Shown here one piece after another: positions 32,037-33,644 of a DNA stretch of 33,644 nt (the stretch's first letter is position 1; the number at the start of each line of letters is the position of its first letter). The translations under genes were made by a program, and so were the position numbers. The stretch spans positions 7,192 to 40,835 of the forward strand of contig DJSH01000090.1 of NCBI GenBank assembly GCA_002440225.1, read 5' to 3'. This DNA comes from Candidatus Segatella violae. Lineage in GTDB: Bacteria > Bacteroidota > Bacteroidia > Bacteroidales > Bacteroidaceae. Under the pieces are notes generated by a model. That model did not search any database. It had not been told where the DNA came from and saw only the letters and a list, made by a program, of their open reading frames with translations.

Positions 32037-32951
32037 CTAGACATCAAACACTGCGCCCTCGTTGCTCAAATAGCTCTCGGGGAACACCTCACGAGCCTCG
32101 TCAAGCAAGACTTTCTCGTCATTATATCTAGCGCTGTAATGTCCCAATATCAACTTCCTTACCCCAGCGGCCCTAGCCACCGTGGCAGCCTGTCGAGCCG
32201 TGGAATGATAATAGAGTTTGGCGCGATCCTCGTTCTCCGTTGTATAAGTGCTCTCATGATAGAGGGTCGTCACGTTCTTCAGCCGTTCGTATAGGTGAGG
32301 CATATAGCGGGTATCGCTCATGTAGGCATAGCTGCGAGGAGGTTCCGCAGGCTCCACGAGTCGGGCGTTTGGAATCACATCTCCATCCTCCGTGGTCCAG
32401 TCGGCACCATTCTTGATGTTATTGATTTGACTGGTCGGAATGCCATAAAAGTCTATCATGTCTCTGCGGATATGTGGCAATGTAGGCTTCTCTCGGAAGA
32501 TGTAACCACAGCATGGTACACGATGCTGCAGGGGCACAGTTTCCACCGTAACCGAATGGTCCTCATACACCACTTGCGCCTTTTCCGTATCCACTGGCAC
32601 AAACTCGATGGCGTATTCCATGCCTTGCATGAACATTTCAACCTGTTGTTTAAACAACTGCTCGTAATCCTTTGGCGCAAAGACTTTTAGCCTAGCCGTT
32701 CTGCCGAGCATACCAAAGGTGGATAGCAAGCCCAACAAGCCGAAGCAATGATCGCCATGCAGATGGGAAATGAAGATGGCATTGATTTTGGCGAAATGTA
32801 CATGCGTGCGCCGAAACTGCATCTGCGCGCCCTCGCCACAATCCATCATGAAGCACTTGCCACGCATCTCCACTATCTGGGCAGAAGCACTATGCTTAAG
32901 GGTGGGCAGCGCACTGCCACACCCCAAGATTCTTACTTTGAAAGGTTCCAT
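32037..32951 (-). CDS. rnz: ribonuclease Z
   Basis: RNase Z is the zinc endonuclease that trims tRNA 3' trailers. I start it at the ATG at 32951; the GTG at 32954 adds only one residue. The 304-residue protein has the metallo-beta-lactamase fold: VRILGCGSALPTL, MMDCGEG, the zinc motif SHLHGDHCFGLLGLL (His63-His68), and YMSDTRY with later HESTY and KLILGHYSARY, which supply further ligands. The trailing His motif and length indicate the short bacterial form. CCA is not encoded in the tRNA of this window, consistent with need for 3' trimming. It follows the lipoprotein gene by about 16 bp. Confidence 0.94.
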   Translation of the reverse strand: MEPFKVRILGCGSALPTLKHSASAQIVEMRGKCFMMDCGEGAQMQFRRTHVHFAKINAIFISHLHGDHCFGLLGLLSTFGMLGRTARLKVFAPKDYEQLFKQQVEMFMQGMEYAIEFVPVDTEKAQVVYEDHSVTVETVPLQHRVPCCGYIFREKPTLPHIRRDMIDFYGIPTSQINNIKNGADWTTEDGDVIPNARLVEPAEPPRSYAYMSDTRYMPHLYERLKNVTTLYHESTYTTENEDRAKLYYHSTARQAATVARAAGVRKLILGHYSARYNDEKVLLDEAREVFPESYLSNEGAVFDV

Positions 32952-32967
32952 CACGATAAAATTTCTC

Positions 32968-33528
32968 CTACTCCTGGCGTTTGAATGTATAGATGCCCTG
33001 ATGATTTTCCAGCAAGAGGCTGTCTGGTCCTAGTTTGTCGATGTCGAAGGTATCCTTGTTGAGCAATAACTTGCCGTTCAAGATTTTCCAGGTGGTCCAA
33101 GGGTTGGTTTCAGCCTTCACGTTGTTTTTCACCTCGCCACCTTCCATGATGTCGAAGTTCTTGTCGATGGAAGTCCACTTGCCTTGGAGCGAGGTGAGGT
33201 TGATGATTTTCTGAGCCATCATCTCGCCATCCTGCGCCTTGTAACCGATGAGGGCGATGCGGTCTCCTGCGAGCAAACCACCCTGCACGATGTCGGGGTT
33301 TTCGTCGGAAATAAAGACATTGAGGGTATCGCCGTCATCAGAGATAAGCTGCAACTCGTGCATCGAAGTACCCTCGCCGCAGACGCCATAGATAGTAGAG
33401 TCGTTGGCGGCATCATCCACTTCGGTAGAGTCGTTGGCACTGATTACCGGAGTATTGTTTTTGTTCTTGCAACTGTTGGCGGCGAAGAGAGCCACCAAAG
33501 CGATTGCCAAATATATTAATCGTTTCAT
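32968..33528 (-). CDS. putative lipoprotein of unknown function
   Basis: The 186-residue protein has a lipoprotein signal ALFAANSC with the lipidated Cys20, followed by a short Asp/Ser/Asn-rich linker with a duplicated ANDST segment (direct repeat GTAGAGTCGTTGGC in the DNA). The rest (about 45-186) is beta-rich with a possible OB- or lipocalin-like pattern (LQLISDDGDTLNVFI; IALIGYKAQDGEM; LQGKWTSIDKNFDI). I recognise no named family. Asp-rich residues soon after the Cys can be a surface-export signal in Bacteroidota, but this is uncertain. It probably forms a transcript with rnz. Confidence 0.82.
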   Translation of the reverse strand: MKRLIYLAIALVALFAANSCKNKNNTPVISANDSTEVDDAANDSTIYGVCGEGTSMHELQLISDDGDTLNVFISDENPDIVQGGLLAGDRIALIGYKAQDGEMMAQKIINLTSLQGKWTSIDKNFDIMEGGEVKNNVKAETNPWTTWKILNGKLLLNKDTFDIDKLGPDSLLLENHQGIYTFKRQE

Positions 33529-33582
33529 AGCCTTTATTATTTGATGTTATAATTTCAATTCTTGTTGCAATGTAATGCTTTT

Positions 33583-33644
33583 GCCCTTTCAGGGCGCATT
33601 AACTCCATCCCATATACCCAGGGCGTTGCCCTGGGCTAGGTGCT
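33583..33644. repeat. GC-rich double-palindrome repeat at the window end
   Basis: GCCCT-ttc-AGGGC (33583-33595) and CCCAGGGC-gtt-GCCCTGGG (33617-33635) are both palindromic in an AT-rich gap, and the sequence runs off the window. The composition differs sharply from its surroundings. It resembles dispersed intergenic palindromes found in Bacteroidota, which I recall only in general terms. Confidence 0.65.

Overview
The window looks like chromosomal DNA of a Bacteroidales bacterium, most likely a Prevotella/Segatella relative. Three things point there: repeated TAnnTTTG (-7) promoter boxes in front of genes with poor Shine-Dalgarno sequences; a gene set typical of gut Bacteroidota (pyrophosphate-dependent phosphofructokinase, a fused NfnA/NfnB-type oxidoreductase, a malic enzyme fused to a phosphotransacetylase-like domain, an ECF sigma factor paired with a beta-barrel anti-sigma-like protein, a FadL/'hemin receptor'-type barrel beside a Trp/Tyr/Gly-rich secreted protein); and several families of short intergenic repeats. 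The genus is an inference; no 16S or marker search was possible.

Layout. 1-3.5 kb: the tail of a probable tRNA, a tRNA-Lys(CTT) with its terminator, a repeat-bearing gap, then a minus-strand pair encoding a Gly/Trp/Tyr-rich exported protein and an outer-membrane barrel. 3.6-7.3 kb: prmA (+) converges on a pfp-GH25 lysozyme pair (-). 7.4-13.7 kb: a plus-strand run of a small unknown protein, a PlsC-like acyltransferase, a large exported amidase-like protein, a second small unknown protein and a YgiQ-type radical SAM protein. 13.7-15.1 kb: a scar region with a decayed coding fragment, a MITE-like inverted-repeat element and a CE12 esterase whose C-terminal pectinesterase domain is cut off exactly at that element. 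15.2-20.5 kb: minus-strand housekeeping genes in two groups, fur-purA-hisS and DUF2520-kdsC-maf. 20.6-24.7 kb: a possibly leaderless acyltransferase-like gene, a TetR regulator and maeB. 24.8-27.4 kb: a compact candidate small RNA with its own promoter and terminator, a structured leader, rplU-rpmA, and serS. 27.5-29.9 kb: the Nfn-type fusion. 29.9-33.6 kb: a minus-strand lipoprotein-rnz pair followed by an ECF sigma / anti-sigma-barrel pair, ending in a palindromic repeat at the window edge.

Most genes are ordinary core functions: translation (prmA, hisS, serS, rplU, rpmA, tRNA-Lys), nucleotide and NADPH supply (purA, maeB, Nfn, maf), glycolysis (pfp) and envelope or LPS work (kdsC, acyltransferase, amidase, GH25). 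The parts most worth a second look are (i) the sigma/anti-sigma pair, in which one polypeptide appears to carry a cytosolic anti-sigma segment, an inner-membrane helix, a repeat-built periplasmic linker and an outer-membrane barrel, with palindromic repeats in frame in the linker; (ii) the candidate small RNA upstream of rplU; and (iii) the inverted-repeat element next to the truncated CE12-CE8 gene. All functions are read from sequence motifs; nothing was searched against a database.
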